Source: Chryseobacterium sp. (lineage in GTDB: Bacteria > Bacteroidota > Bacteroidia > Flavobacteriales > Weeksellaceae). Taken from it: DNA of 59,838 nt. The first letter of the stretch is position 1, and the number at the start of each line of letters is the position of its first letter. Under the pieces are notes generated by a model. That model was not told where the DNA came from. It saw only the letters and a list, made by a program, of their open reading frames with translations, and made no database searches. Shown piece by piece: positions 7,232-15,995 of the stretch. The stretch covers positions 1 through 59,838 of the forward strand of contig JAITMC010000012.1 in the NCBI GenBank assembly GCA_031277615.1, read 5' to 3'. The position numbers and the translations under genes were made by a program.

Positions 7232-8908
7232 TTATTTTTTAACAGCCTTTTTTACGGATTTCGCAGGCTTGCTGCTGGTGGTTGTTTTTCCGTTGTAAAA
7301 GTTGTTGTAAGCATACTCTGCCGCTTTCTTCACATCAATAACGCCTCCGGCCTGGGAATAGTCTGCAAACTGTCCGGCACTCGGGTTGCTGCTTTTTACC
7401 AGTGCTTCGATGACCTGGTTAGGTTTCAGGTCAGGCATATAGGCAAGCAATATGGCTGCGGCTCCGGCTGCCACGGGTGATGCCATAGACGTTCCCTGAA
7501 GGTATTTATATTCGTTTTTAGGGACGGTAGAATAGATTTCTTCACCCGGAGCAAAAACGTTCACCATTTTTTTGTTATAGTTGGAGAAACTTGCTCTCAA
7601 AGCATCATTTTTATTGGTACTTGCTCCCACTACCATTACATTGCTTACAAACGGTTTTTCGTCTGCTGCATCTTTAAAGTTCGTAGGATAGGCAAGATGT
7701 TCCTGTACGTCTTCATTTTCATTCCCTGCGGCTTTCACCAGAAGCACACCTTTATCTTCTGCATATTTAAAAGCGTCCCAAACCACATTTTTTCCTGGTG
7801 AAACCGGCTTTCCAAAGCTCATATTCAGAACTTTTGCGCCATTATCAACAGCATATCTGATGGCATTGGCCACATCTTTATCTCTTTCATCTCCATTGGG
7901 AACTGTTCTTACAGTCATGATCTTTGCTACTTTGGAAGCAATTCCATGCTGCACCACATTTCCCTGCGGCAGTCCTGCAATGATTCCTGCCACGTGGGTT
8001 CCGTGCTCTGCATCGGGTCCTTCATAATGATTGTTTCCGTAATTTTTTTCAGAATAATCATCGTAGTTATCGCCTACAATTTCTTTTCTCGGATCATAGC
8101 TCAGATCATATTGCTGGGCTTTCGGAGTATATTCAGCAAGCGCTTCCTTCATCTGCTCTTTCATCAGCTTCTCGAATTCAGCAGACGTTTTCCCTTTGAA
8201 GTCCGGGCTTTGAGATACCTGGCCTAAGATCTGAAGCGCAATGGCATCTTTCTGATCAACAGGCTTAATAGCGTTCACTGTTTCTGCGGTTACCGACTTA
8301 CCACCCAATAATTTTACCATATTAGGAATTAAATCATTGATCATGGTGAAGGTCTGGAAGTTTTGTCTGGCTTCGATGCTGTTCTTATTGAAAAGCTCCT
8401 TGGATTTCATATACAGTGCAAATTCTTCCGGCATCTTCGCCTGATTGGCCTTGTTTTTAGTAGAATCACTGCCTTCAAAAACAGGCTTGTATTTAGCAAC
8501 CACTCGGGTCACTTCCATATTATCGATCCCGATATCGCCATTCTTTCCGCCGATAAAGTTCCATCCGTGAACGTCATCGATATAGCCGTTTCCGTCATCA
8601 TCTTTTCCGTTTCCGGGAATTTCATTAGGATTTGACCAGAGATTTTTAACCAGACCCGGGTGATCTACCTGAACACCACTGTCTAAAACCCCTACCACAA
8701 CAGTCTTCGGTTTCAGACCTTTGGATTCTAAATATTTGTATGCGTTTTCAGTATTTACTCCGTATACTTTCGTAGAAGAAAAATCTTTATGATACCAGGT
8801 CATCAGATCTTTATCTTCATTGGGATCCATTTTTGCCGCTTTGGCTTCCTGGGCATAATTGTAGCTCCATCCTGCTAAAAAAACAGCCGCTAATAATACC
8901 TTTTTCAT
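7232..8908 (-). CDS. Secreted S8 (subtilisin-like) serine peptidase
   Basis: This 558-residue protease has a signal peptide ending near AQ20. The catalytic triad is visible: D76 in GVLDSGV, H305 in HGTHVAG and S474 in GTSMASP. The roughly 230-residue gap between Asp and His is far longer than in subtilisin. It contains a predicted helical, lysine-rich insertion (about residues 125-265), a form seen in Bacteroidota subtilases. The C terminus is a basic tail (KPAKSVKKAVKK), and no type IX sorting domain is present. It is probably a periplasmic or exported protease. It is flanked by its own hairpin terminator and looks monocistronic. Confidence 0.94.
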   Translation of the reverse strand: MKKVLLAAVFLAGWSYNYAQEAKAAKMDPNEDKDLMTWYHKDFSSTKVYGVNTENAYKYLESKGLKPKTVVVGVLDSGVQVDHPGLVKNLWSNPNEIPGNGKDDDGNGYIDDVHGWNFIGGKNGDIGIDNMEVTRVVAKYKPVFEGSDSTKNKANQAKMPEEFALYMKSKELFNKNSIEARQNFQTFTMINDLIPNMVKLLGGKSVTAETVNAIKPVDQKDAIALQILGQVSQSPDFKGKTSAEFEKLMKEQMKEALAEYTPKAQQYDLSYDPRKEIVGDNYDDYSEKNYGNNHYEGPDAEHGTHVAGIIAGLPQGNVVQHGIASKVAKIMTVRTVPNGDERDKDVANAIRYAVDNGAKVLNMSFGKPVSPGKNVVWDAFKYAEDKGVLLVKAAGNENEDVQEHLAYPTNFKDAADEKPFVSNVMVVGASTNKNDALRASFSNYNKKMVNVFAPGEEIYSTVPKNEYKYLQGTSMASPVAAGAAAILLAYMPDLKPNQVIEALVKSSNPSAGQFADYSQAGGVIDVKKAAEYAYNNFYNGKTTTSSKPAKSVKKAVKK

Positions 8909-8970
8909 ATGTTAATATTTACTTTTAAGTCCTGTACAATTGTTCTCTCTTCAAGTGTACAGCAATATAA

Positions 8971-9585
8971 TTATTTACTATTTTTAATATACATCAGTGA
9001 TTCAGGGCCTTTGTTGCAGATAAGGTCCAGAACCGAAAGATCCTCCAAAAATCCATATTTTTCCGAGAAAGTCTGGTAGTATTCTTCCATTCCATATTCT
9101 GAAGGAAGTTTCGCCGAAAATTTTTCTCTGAAATTGACGCTCTCCGGATTTTTGATATATTCTTTATTCAAAGAGTGTGCCTTTTCTGTCTTAAGTATCT
9201 GTTGGATGACTTCCAGGCCTTTAAGGTTAAAATCCAAAAGGAATTTTTCTTTCATATCAAAGATCTTTCTGAATTTATCTTCATAATATTCAAAATAAGG
9301 GGAACTCTGATACGCTGTTTTAATGGACTTCCAATGCAGATTTCTCCAGTCTTCCCTGTAGGAAATCTCAATATCCCTGAATTCTCTTTTCCCGTTATGG
9401 TTGATGGGAACGATCAGTGAGAGCTTTCCGTTGGCACCATAAATATTGGCTCTGTTTCTGTAAGTTTGCTTTGGGAAATTCTCGAACTGTTCCAATACAA
9501 TCTCGTTTTCAGGGTTTAAAAACACTGAGAACCATGAGACTGGAGGCATATAAAATACCGGCAATAATACATTCGTCATATTCAT
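8971..9585 (-). CDS. WbqC family protein
   Basis: This protein of 202-204 residues has the WbqC-like N terminus (LLPVFYMPPVSWF) and the conserved KQTYRNRANI, LIVPI and WRNLHWKSIKTAYQ stretches. The last includes the HW.S...Y..SPYF pattern shared by the family. The biochemical role of the family is not settled; members occur in O-antigen and cell-envelope loci. In flavobacteria it follows lepB, as here (56 bases downstream). Two in-frame ATGs two codons apart make the exact start uncertain. Confidence 0.88.
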   Translation of the reverse strand: MNMTNVLLPVFYMPPVSWFSVFLNPENEIVLEQFENFPKQTYRNRANIYGANGKLSLIVPINHNGKREFRDIEISYREDWRNLHWKSIKTAYQSSPYFEYYEDKFRKIFDMKEKFLLDFNLKGLEVIQQILKTEKAHSLNKEYIKNPESVNFREKFSAKLPSEYGMEEYYQTFSEKYGFLEDLSVLDLICNKGPESLMYIKNSK

Positions 9586-9641
9586 TATACAAAAATGAAG
9601 TATTTTTTCAAATACTTCATTCTATTTTGGGTTTAAATTAA

Positions 9642-11282
9642 TTATAATTCGTCTTCTGTTTTTTTCTTTCTGAACAGCTTTACAAAATACTCCCATCCGA
9701 AGAACAGGATCAGGATCATGGCGGCAATCCACCAGTAAGAAGTTTTGTTGGCTTCTCCGGTATTGGTTGCTTTAAACATTCTTTCCCAACGGATCTTGAA
9801 AGGAGCCTGATAAGAGGAACCACTGTCCTTGAAAGCTCCCTGAAGGCTCATCCAGGTAAACATCGGTTTTCCTACGATATTTTCTTCCGGCACAAATCCG
9901 AAGAATCTGGCATCAAGGGAAGCATCTCTGTTATCCCCTACCATCATATAGTAATCCTGTTTGATGGTATAGCTGGTTTCCGGTTTTCCGTTGATTAAGA
10001 TCTGCTCTCCGTTTACGGCTACACTGTTGTGCTCATATTCTGAAATAATCCATCGGTACATCGGAAGAGTTTCTTTGTTGATGGTAACAACATCTCCTTT
10101 TTTAGGAATTCTTACCGGTCCGTACCAATCCTGGTTCCACGGTTTATTAACCGGGAAAATAGACTGTGTGGTATCTATTTTTGTTTTGGCTTCATCTCTG
10201 TAAGCAATGGAAGCTTCTCCTTTCGGCATTACATTCTCCTTCATATCGATCACCTGAGGAAGCTCTTTAATTTCTTTGGCAATCTTGTCGGTGAGCCCCT
10301 GGAAACCATACACAAATCCGGTCTGGGTTTGCTGCTCCTGTACAGGAAGGAAACCATAGGTATTGTATAGTGCAGGAATATCCAACTGACTTCCGGTAGT
10401 GACCAGATAACCGTGCTGTACTTCCTGGTCACCGAGAACTGTTTCCGGTTTTCCGTTCACAAACAGTCTTCCGGCTCTCATTTCAAAAGTATCTCCAGCT
10501 GTGGCAACACATCTTTTTACGTAAGGGTCTTTTCTGTCGATGGCAGTATGTACAGAATCCTGAGGGTAGTTGAATACCACCACATCATTTTTCTGAGGCT
10601 TACTGAACTGTAAAATTCTCGTATAAGGAAGCTTTACGGCATCTACGTAAGATTTGGGATCATCTTTAGGATTACCAGGTTGTCCCGTATCCATTATGGT
10701 TCCCTGAAGGAAAGGAATAGCAACAGGACGCATCGGCATTCTGTATCCGTAGCTCCATTTGTTTACAAACAGGAAGTCTCCTACCAAAAGGGTTCTTTCC
10801 ATGGATCCTGTAGGGATTCCGAACGGCTGTGTTACAAAAACGTGGATGATGGTTGCAAATACAACTGCAAAAGTGATTGATCCAAGGAAGGTATCTTTCT
10901 TTTTAGCATTTTTCTCTTCTTCAGTAAGGAACAGCTCATTTTCATCTTCAAGCTCAACATCTTTGGAATAGTTTACCACAGCCATATAAATAAACGGCAG
11001 GATCACTGTAAGAAGCTGATTTTGTAAAAGGTGTTTTCCGAATTTCTTCATTAAATAAATATGGAAAACCGACATCATGATAGGTCCCACTATCGGAAGA
11101 TAGGATAAAACGGCCCACCATTTAGGATGCTTGGTTTCTTTTAAAATAATGAAATAATTATAAAAAGGGATAAATGCAAATAAAGGACTGTAGCCCATTT
11201 TTTTGAACAGCTTCCAGGTGGAAATCCCCATTAATACGGATAAAATGAGAACATATACTGTATAAGTCAGAAAATAATTCAT
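9642..11282 (-). CDS. lepB: Signal peptidase I, large Bacteroidota form
   Basis: This membrane protease cleaves Sec signal peptides. At 546 residues it is much longer than E. coli LepB (about 324). An N-terminal membrane domain of about 110 residues with several hydrophobic segments (YSPLFAFIPFYNY) precedes the peptidase. The nucleophile is S160 in PTGSMERTL, and the general-base lysine is K256 in YVKRCVATAGD. The box MVGDNRDASLDAR and the final transmembrane segment (WWIAAMILILFFGWEYF) are present. A long insertion lies between the Lys box and the GDNRD box. It sits between dapB and wbqC in the parA-to-wbqC series. Confidence 0.96.
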   Translation of the reverse strand: MNYFLTYTVYVLILSVLMGISTWKLFKKMGYSPLFAFIPFYNYFIILKETKHPKWWAVLSYLPIVGPIMMSVFHIYLMKKFGKHLLQNQLLTVILPFIYMAVVNYSKDVELEDENELFLTEEEKNAKKKDTFLGSITFAVVFATIIHVFVTQPFGIPTGSMERTLLVGDFLFVNKWSYGYRMPMRPVAIPFLQGTIMDTGQPGNPKDDPKSYVDAVKLPYTRILQFSKPQKNDVVVFNYPQDSVHTAIDRKDPYVKRCVATAGDTFEMRAGRLFVNGKPETVLGDQEVQHGYLVTTGSQLDIPALYNTYGFLPVQEQQTQTGFVYGFQGLTDKIAKEIKELPQVIDMKENVMPKGEASIAYRDEAKTKIDTTQSIFPVNKPWNQDWYGPVRIPKKGDVVTINKETLPMYRWIISEYEHNSVAVNGEQILINGKPETSYTIKQDYYMMVGDNRDASLDARFFGFVPEENIVGKPMFTWMSLQGAFKDSGSSYQAPFKIRWERMFKATNTGEANKTSYWWIAAMILILFFGWEYFVKLFRKKKTEDEL

Positions 11283-11413
11283 AAGTTTTTGTGCCTATTC
11301 TGATAATATATAATTAATGATGAGTAATAAATGGCCGCAGCTTTTCAGCCGCTGACAGTTCATTATTCATCATTTCCTTTGATTGGTCTGCAATTTAAAG
11401 ATTTTGTTACAAA

Positions 11414-12115
11414 TTAAAGCCCCAAAACGTCTTTCATGGCAAAATTTCCTTTTTTACCTTTGATCCATTCTGCAGCGACTACCGCTCCCAGCGCAAAACC
11501 ATTTCTGTTGAAGGCGGTATGTTTTATTTCAATTTCATCTACCTCACTTCTGTAAAATACGCTGTGAGTTCCCGGAACTTCGTCTTCCCGTACGGCAAAA
11601 ATCCCCAGTTCCATCCCCTGGGTTTCTTCAAGCTTCCACGCATCGAATTTCGGATTATTCTGAATAATGCCTTCAGCAATAGAAATTGCAGTTCCGCTTG
11701 GTGCATCTTTTTTGTGAATATGATGAATTTCTTCCAGCTGGCATGAATATTCGTCTACATTTTTCATCAGCCCAGCAAGCTTTTCGTTTAAAGCAAAAAA
11801 TAAATTAACGCCTAAGCTGAAATTAGATCCATATAAAAATGCCGTATCATGATCCAGCGCGATCTGTTCAACCTCGGCTTTTTTCTCCAGCCATCCGGTG
11901 GTTCCGCAGATCACGGGAATTCTATTTTCAAGACAGGCTTTAATATTGCTGTAGGCGGCTTCTGGCAGGGAAAACTCAATAACCACATCAGGATTGTTAA
12001 GGTTTTCAGCCGTTGGAGTTTCTTTCAGGCGGGCTACTACTTCATGACCTCTTTTCTGTGCGATCTCATCAATGATCTTACCCATTTTACCATATCCAAC
12101 TAATGCTATTCTCAT
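11414..12115 (-). CDS. dapB: 4-hydroxy-tetrahydrodipicolinate reductase
   Basis: This 233-residue enzyme reduces the DapA product to tetrahydrodipicolinate on the way to lysine and diaminopimelate for peptidoglycan. The Rossmann loop is VGYGKMGK at the N terminus. The substrate-binding and catalytic block is HHIHKKDAPSGTA, and GTTGW is the nucleotide-site motif. It is shorter than the E. coli enzyme (about 273 residues), as is usual in Bacteroidota. It lies between lepB and the DUF5683 gene. Confidence 0.96.
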   Translation of the reverse strand: MRIALVGYGKMGKIIDEIAQKRGHEVVARLKETPTAENLNNPDVVIEFSLPEAAYSNIKACLENRIPVICGTTGWLEKKAEVEQIALDHDTAFLYGSNFSLGVNLFFALNEKLAGLMKNVDEYSCQLEEIHHIHKKDAPSGTAISIAEGIIQNNPKFDAWKLEETQGMELGIFAVREDEVPGTHSVFYRSEVDEIEIKHTAFNRNGFALGAVVAAEWIKGKKGNFAMKDVLGL

Positions 12116-12185
12116 ATTGATGTTCTTATTTTTATGCCTTTTGAAGTTTTTTGCTCATGCAGGCTGTATTAAATTCTTGTTTTTT

Positions 12186-12845
12186 TTAAAATCTGTAGCT
12201 TAAACTAAGCCCTGATTTCGGCGGTAAAAAACCGTACTGATCCTGGATCACGGTAGGACTGAATGTAAGATCCGGGTCATGGCGGCTTTCATAAAGATGG
12301 GCATCCACTACAGCATCCATAATATTCAGAATATAGATGAGACCAGTGATGGCAATGGCATAATCCCGCTGTCTTTTTGATCTGTCCTGGGCATTGGCCA
12401 GGGCCCTTTTATCCAATCCGGGATTGCTGTCTACAAATTCATTCGGGGTTCCGTTGAGTTTGGCAATATAATATCCTCTGTATTTTTTGTACTGGTTATC
12501 ATTCCAGATGGCAATTCCCACTCCGGCTCCTACAGCCCCCCAAACCACAGGAATTTTCCAGTATTTTTTATTGTAATACTGTCCCAGTCCCGGAAGCACG
12601 GCAGAATAAAGTCCGGCTCTTGTAGGATTCAGCTTGATGGTTTTTCTGGTCGGTCCATTGGCCTGTTCCAGATCCGCGATGATTTTAGCTTCGGTTTTTG
12701 ATGGCTTGGCAGCGGACCTTGCAGGTTTTACCGATACAATACTGTCTTTCGGAGGTTCCTGTATCCGGGCCGTATCTATGGGAGCGACCTGTGCATAAGA
12801 CAGTGCTGTGATGCACAGAAAAAATGTGAAAAGTATTTTATTCAT
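12186..12845 (-). CDS. DUF5683 family envelope protein
   Basis: This 219-residue protein has a signal peptide (LSYAQ at about residue 19) and a proline/serine/lysine linker. The conserved block AGLYSAVLPGLGQYYNKKYWKIP is followed by two hydrophobic helices (VVWGAVGAGVGIAIW and YAIAITGLIYILNI). This is the pattern of the DUF5683 family found beside parAB in Bacteroidota. Its start codon overlaps the parB stop by one base (TAATG), so the two are translationally coupled. Function unknown; the coupling suggests a link between the envelope and the chromosome-partition operon, but that is inference. Confidence 0.85.
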   Translation of the reverse strand: MNKILFTFFLCITALSYAQVAPIDTARIQEPPKDSIVSVKPARSAAKPSKTEAKIIADLEQANGPTRKTIKLNPTRAGLYSAVLPGLGQYYNKKYWKIPVVWGAVGAGVGIAIWNDNQYKKYRGYYIAKLNGTPNEFVDSNPGLDKRALANAQDRSKRQRDYAIAITGLIYILNIMDAVVDAHLYESRHDPDLTFSPTVIQDQYGFLPPKSGLSLSYRF

Positions 12846-13735
12846 TATTTAATATGGGATAAAATATATTCCAGTTCTTCTTCATTCTTGAAGTCCAGGA
12901 CTATTTTACCTTTTTTACCGTTTCCGGTGGTTTTGATCTCCACTTTTACATCCAAAATATCAGCGATGGTTTTCTGGGCTCTTTTATAATTGTTGGAAAG
13001 CTCGGTACTGGCTTTTTTCGCTGCCGGTGATTTGGGATTCTTTAATGCGGTTGCCGCCTGTTCAGCCTGGCGGACATTCAGCTTTTCCTTGATGATCAGA
13101 TCAAACAAAACCTGCTGATGTTCTTCGCTTTCAAGGCTGATGATGGCTCTCCCGTGTCCGGCAGAGATTTCACCGCTTCTGATTGCGTTCTGAATATCCG
13201 GATTCAGTCGTAAAAGCCTGATGGAATTGGTAATGGTACTTCTGTCCTTCCCCACTCTCTGGCTCAGGTTTTCCTGGGTAAGACCAATCTCATCAAGAAG
13301 CCTCTGATAGGTAAGGGCAATCTCAATGGCATCCAGATCCTCTCGCTGGATATTTTCAACAAGGGCCATTTCCAGAAGCTCCTGATCATTCACCAGCCTG
13401 ATATAGGCAGGAATGGTCGGAAGACCGGCAATTTTACTGGCACGGTAACGTCTTTCCCCTGATATGATCTCGAATTTCTCACCGTCTTTTCTTAAGGTAA
13501 CCGGTTGAATTACGCCTAAGTTTTTAATAGACTGAGCAAGTTCGTTTAATGCTTTTTCGTCAAAATAAGTTCTCGGCTGGGTCGGGTTCGGGTAAATATC
13601 TTCAAGGGCAACCTCTACAATATTCCCAACAAACTTATCTGCTCCTTCGTCGGTAGCAGAATTGACCGTCGCTTTGGATTCAGCACTTAAAATAGCGCCC
13701 AAACCACGTCCCATAGCTCTTTTTTTGTCCTTCAT
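12845..13735 (-). CDS. parB: Chromosome-partitioning protein ParB
   Basis: This CTPase and parS-binding protein loads near the origin and works with ParA in segregation. The ATG at 13735 gives the usual N terminus with KRAMGRGLGAIL. The ParB/Sulfiredoxin domain holds PNPTQPRTYF, GVIQPVTLR and GERRYRASK. The HTH region follows (RVGKDRSTITNSIRLLRL), and a C-terminal dimer domain ends the protein. It is about 100 bases downstream of parA and is coupled to the DUF5683 gene by a one-base overlap. I saw no parS-like palindrome in the flanking gaps. Confidence 0.96.
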   Translation of the reverse strand: MKDKKRAMGRGLGAILSAESKATVNSATDEGADKFVGNIVEVALEDIYPNPTQPRTYFDEKALNELAQSIKNLGVIQPVTLRKDGEKFEIISGERRYRASKIAGLPTIPAYIRLVNDQELLEMALVENIQREDLDAIEIALTYQRLLDEIGLTQENLSQRVGKDRSTITNSIRLLRLNPDIQNAIRSGEISAGHGRAIISLESEEHQQVLFDLIIKEKLNVRQAEQAATALKNPKSPAAKKASTELSNNYKRAQKTIADILDVKVEIKTTGNGKKGKIVLDFKNEEELEYILSHIK

Positions 13736-13805
13736 AGATAGTATATGATCAATGATGTTGATAAGCGACCATCCGCTCACTTACCGTTCATTTATTTTAT
13801 TAAAT

Positions 13806-14579
13806 TTAATTTTTTACTAAATTCTCGTTTTTCAACAGTACTTCTTCAGCCAGCTGAATATACTGTACGGCTCCTTTACTTTCGGCATCATAGTTCAGGA
13901 TGCTTTCCCCGAAACTCGGAGCTTCGCTCAACCTCACATTTCTGCTGATAATGGTTTCAAAAACCATTTCCGGGAAGTGGGCATTCACTTCTTCCACCAC
14001 CTGATTAGACAGTCTTAAACGGCTGTCGTACATGGTTAAAAGAAGACCTTCAATTCCAAGATCTTTGTTATGGATTTTCTGTACATTTTTTACTGTGTTC
14101 AGAAGTTTACCCAATCCTTCCAATGCAAAATATTCACACTGGATCGGAATGATTACTGAATCTGCTGCAGTAAGGGCATTCACGGTGATCAACCCTAAAC
14201 TCGGTGCACAGTCTATGATGATATAATCGTAATCATCTCTTACTTCTGCCAGGGCTTTTTTCAGCATATATTCGCGGTCTTCCTTGTCTACCAGTTCTAT
14301 TTCTGCTGCTACCAGGTCTATATGAGACGGAATGATATCCAGATTCGGCGTTGCTGTCCTTTTGATGCACACTCTTGTATCTGCGCTGTGCTCCAGCAGG
14401 TTATAGGTAGAATACTGAACGTCTTCCACACCGAGTCCTGAAGTTGCATTAGCCTGCGGGTCTGCATCAATGATTAATATTCTTTTTTCCAATACCCCTA
14501 ATGCTGCGGCTAAATTGACAGCTGTTGTTGTTTTTCCAACTCCTCCTTTCTGATTAGCGATACCTATGATTTTTGCCAT
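13806..14579 (-). CDS. parA: Chromosome-partitioning ATPase ParA (Soj-like)
   Basis: This ParA/MinD-type ATPase is about 257 residues long. The deviant Walker A is KGGVGKTTTAVNLAAAL, Walker A' is IIDADPQANAT, and Walker B is IIIDCAPSLGLITVNAL. The ATG at 14579 is chosen because ParA proteins begin right at MAKIIGIANQKGG. The upstream in-frame extension runs through AT-rich non-coding sequence. ParA binds DNA non-specifically and is stimulated by ParB to move origins. It is the first gene of the parA-parB-DUF5683 run, and a TATTTTTG promoter-like element lies about 20 bases upstream. Confidence 0.97.
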   Translation of the reverse strand: MAKIIGIANQKGGVGKTTTAVNLAAALGVLEKRILIIDADPQANATSGLGVEDVQYSTYNLLEHSADTRVCIKRTATPNLDIIPSHIDLVAAEIELVDKEDREYMLKKALAEVRDDYDYIIIDCAPSLGLITVNALTAADSVIIPIQCEYFALEGLGKLLNTVKNVQKIHNKDLGIEGLLLTMYDSRLRLSNQVVEEVNAHFPEMVFETIISRNVRLSEAPSFGESILNYDAESKGAVQYIQLAEEVLLKNENLVKN

Positions 14580-14597
14580 TATTCGAACTTTAGGTTT

Positions 14598-14605
14598 CAA
14601 AAATA
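14598..14605 (-). promoter_or_regulatory. Candidate -7 element of the parA promoter
   Basis: The minus strand reads TATTTTTG (TAnnTTTG consensus), about 20 bases before the parA start. No good -33 box is visible. Confidence 0.4.
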
Positions 14606-14681
14606 CACTTTTTTCTTTGCTCCCGATAAACGGTGAAATCCAAAATTGAGTTAAAATATTGTTAATAAGCAATTTAACAAT

Positions 14682-14726
14682 AAAAAAAATTATCCACAAA
14701 AAAAATTCTTTGTGGATAACTTTTTA
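14682..14726. terminator. Bidirectional terminator whose arms are perfect DnaA boxes
   Basis: TTATCCACAAA (14690-14700) and TTTGTGGATAA (14709-14719) form a perfect 11-bp stem with an 8-base loop. T-runs follow on both strands, so it can end tonB transcription. Each arm contains TTATCCACA, an exact match to the DnaA-box consensus, in inverted orientation. Confidence 0.8.
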
Positions 14727-14747
14727 ATAAGGGTTTATTTTATCATT

Positions 14748-15602
14748 TTACTCAAATCTCATGGAGATCGGGAATTTAAAATAACTTCTTACGGTTTCGC
14801 CCTGTTTGTTTTTAGCAGGACTCCATGTTCCCCCAACGCTTTTAATGGTTCTGATGGCTTCATTGTTAAAGCTCACATCTTTACCATTGGCTTTGACTCC
14901 GGAAATGGTGCCGTCCTTTTCTACAATAAAGGTAATGACTGTTCTCATGGTTTCTCCGCTTCCGTCGAAGTCTGACCCGTCGAACTTATTCATTACTTTA
15001 TTTCTGAATGAATCGATTCCCCCTTTAAAAACGGCTTCGGATCCTAATTCATCCGTATCCGCAATATGATTATCCGGAACTTTCGGAGCTGGCGGTCCCT
15101 GTGGAACGTAAGGTACTACAGGGCCTTTTCCGGTACCTTCAAGATTAATCGGTTCCGGTCCTCTTTTAACAGGTTCTGCTGTAAAATCGTTTTTGAAACC
15201 GGCAACAGCATCGTCAGGAACCGGCTCTTTTTTGGTCTGATCATCCGGAGCGTCCTTTGAAGGCGTCGGAACTGTGCTGTCAAACTGCTTAACCCTTGGC
15301 GGAGGCGTTGCCTTCTCAGGTTTCACCTGTGCCGGAGGGGTTACAGGAACATCCGGAACAACAGGATCTACAAGTTCGATTTCTATTCCTCCCGGCCCTG
15401 TTGCAGGCGCATCAGCCTTAAAAGCTGAGATCGCAAAAGGAGTTACTGAAATCGCTGCCAGTAAGCTTACTCCGATAAAAAGTGCTTTGGTTAATATCCT
15501 GTCTGATTCATTTCTTAGAACGTAGGCTCCGTAATCTTTGTTACGATGCTCGAAGAGAACTTCGTTAAAACGAAATTCTTCATTTTGATGTATGTGTTTC
15601 AT
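14748..15602 (-). CDS. tonB: Energy transducer TonB
   Basis: This inner-membrane protein of about 284 residues couples the proton gradient to outer-membrane TonB-dependent transporters. It has a cytoplasmic N terminus (NEVLFEHRNKDYGAYVLR), one transmembrane helix (ALFIGVSLLAAISVTPFAI), a long proline-rich periplasmic spacer, and a C-terminal TonB domain with the TVITFIVEKDGTISG and AIRTIKSVGGTWSPAK motifs. The NKDYGAYVLR entry is typical of Bacteroidota TonB. Two ATGs are adjacent; the second (15602) is used here. It is monocistronic and ends at the hairpin at 14690. Confidence 0.94.
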   Translation of the reverse strand: MKHIHQNEEFRFNEVLFEHRNKDYGAYVLRNESDRILTKALFIGVSLLAAISVTPFAISAFKADAPATGPGGIEIELVDPVVPDVPVTPPAQVKPEKATPPPRVKQFDSTVPTPSKDAPDDQTKKEPVPDDAVAGFKNDFTAEPVKRGPEPINLEGTGKGPVVPYVPQGPPAPKVPDNHIADTDELGSEAVFKGGIDSFRNKVMNKFDGSDFDGSGETMRTVITFIVEKDGTISGVKANGKDVSFNNEAIRTIKSVGGTWSPAKNKQGETVRSYFKFPISMRFE

Positions 15603-15605
15603 CAC

Positions 15606-15995
15606 TTTTAAATATTTAAACTGTTAGTACAATCAATTAATTGATTTGTTAAATCTGTTAGCCTTATCGATAAGCAATGAATCAATATCAAAATATCTGC
15701 CAAAAATTTATCAAAAAGCTATTGTTTTAAAAATAATTATAAGAGTTTTCAAAATTTAACATAATTAAATGGAATGAAAATTCAAAACTTCATTTTCATT
15801 TGTTTTATTATTCTCAAAATTCATTCTTATAATTAATGAATTTTCATCATAAAACTAAAAACAGTAAAAACCCCACTTCAAAACAGGGAATTTACTGACG
15901 AATTTATTTCAAACCCGAAATACATTTGTATCCTACAAAATCGGGGACGCTGAAAACCATACAGAGTAAGCAAAGAATTTTAAAAACATATCATT
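15606..15995. other. 390-base AT-rich intergenic region between tonB and the WFN cassette
   Basis: This divergent gap separates tonB (minus) from the plus-strand cassette. I see no ORF or strong hairpin, only A/T-rich sequence and the promoter-like element listed at 15921. Confidence 0.6.
15921..15928 (+). promoter_or_regulatory. Candidate -7 element for the WFN/muramidase cassette
   Basis: TACATTTG matches TAnnTTTG and is 67 bases before the first cassette gene. The expected upstream TTG is not evident, so the match is partial. Confidence 0.4.

Noticed and set aside
12845-14747. parS site near parAB
   Set aside because: I saw no GTTNCACGTGNAAC-like palindrome in the gaps by eye; it may lie elsewhere.
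14580-15605. Replication origin at the paired DnaA boxes
   Set aside because: Only two boxes are seen, both within a good terminator stem; no box cluster, DUE or dnaA gene is present.
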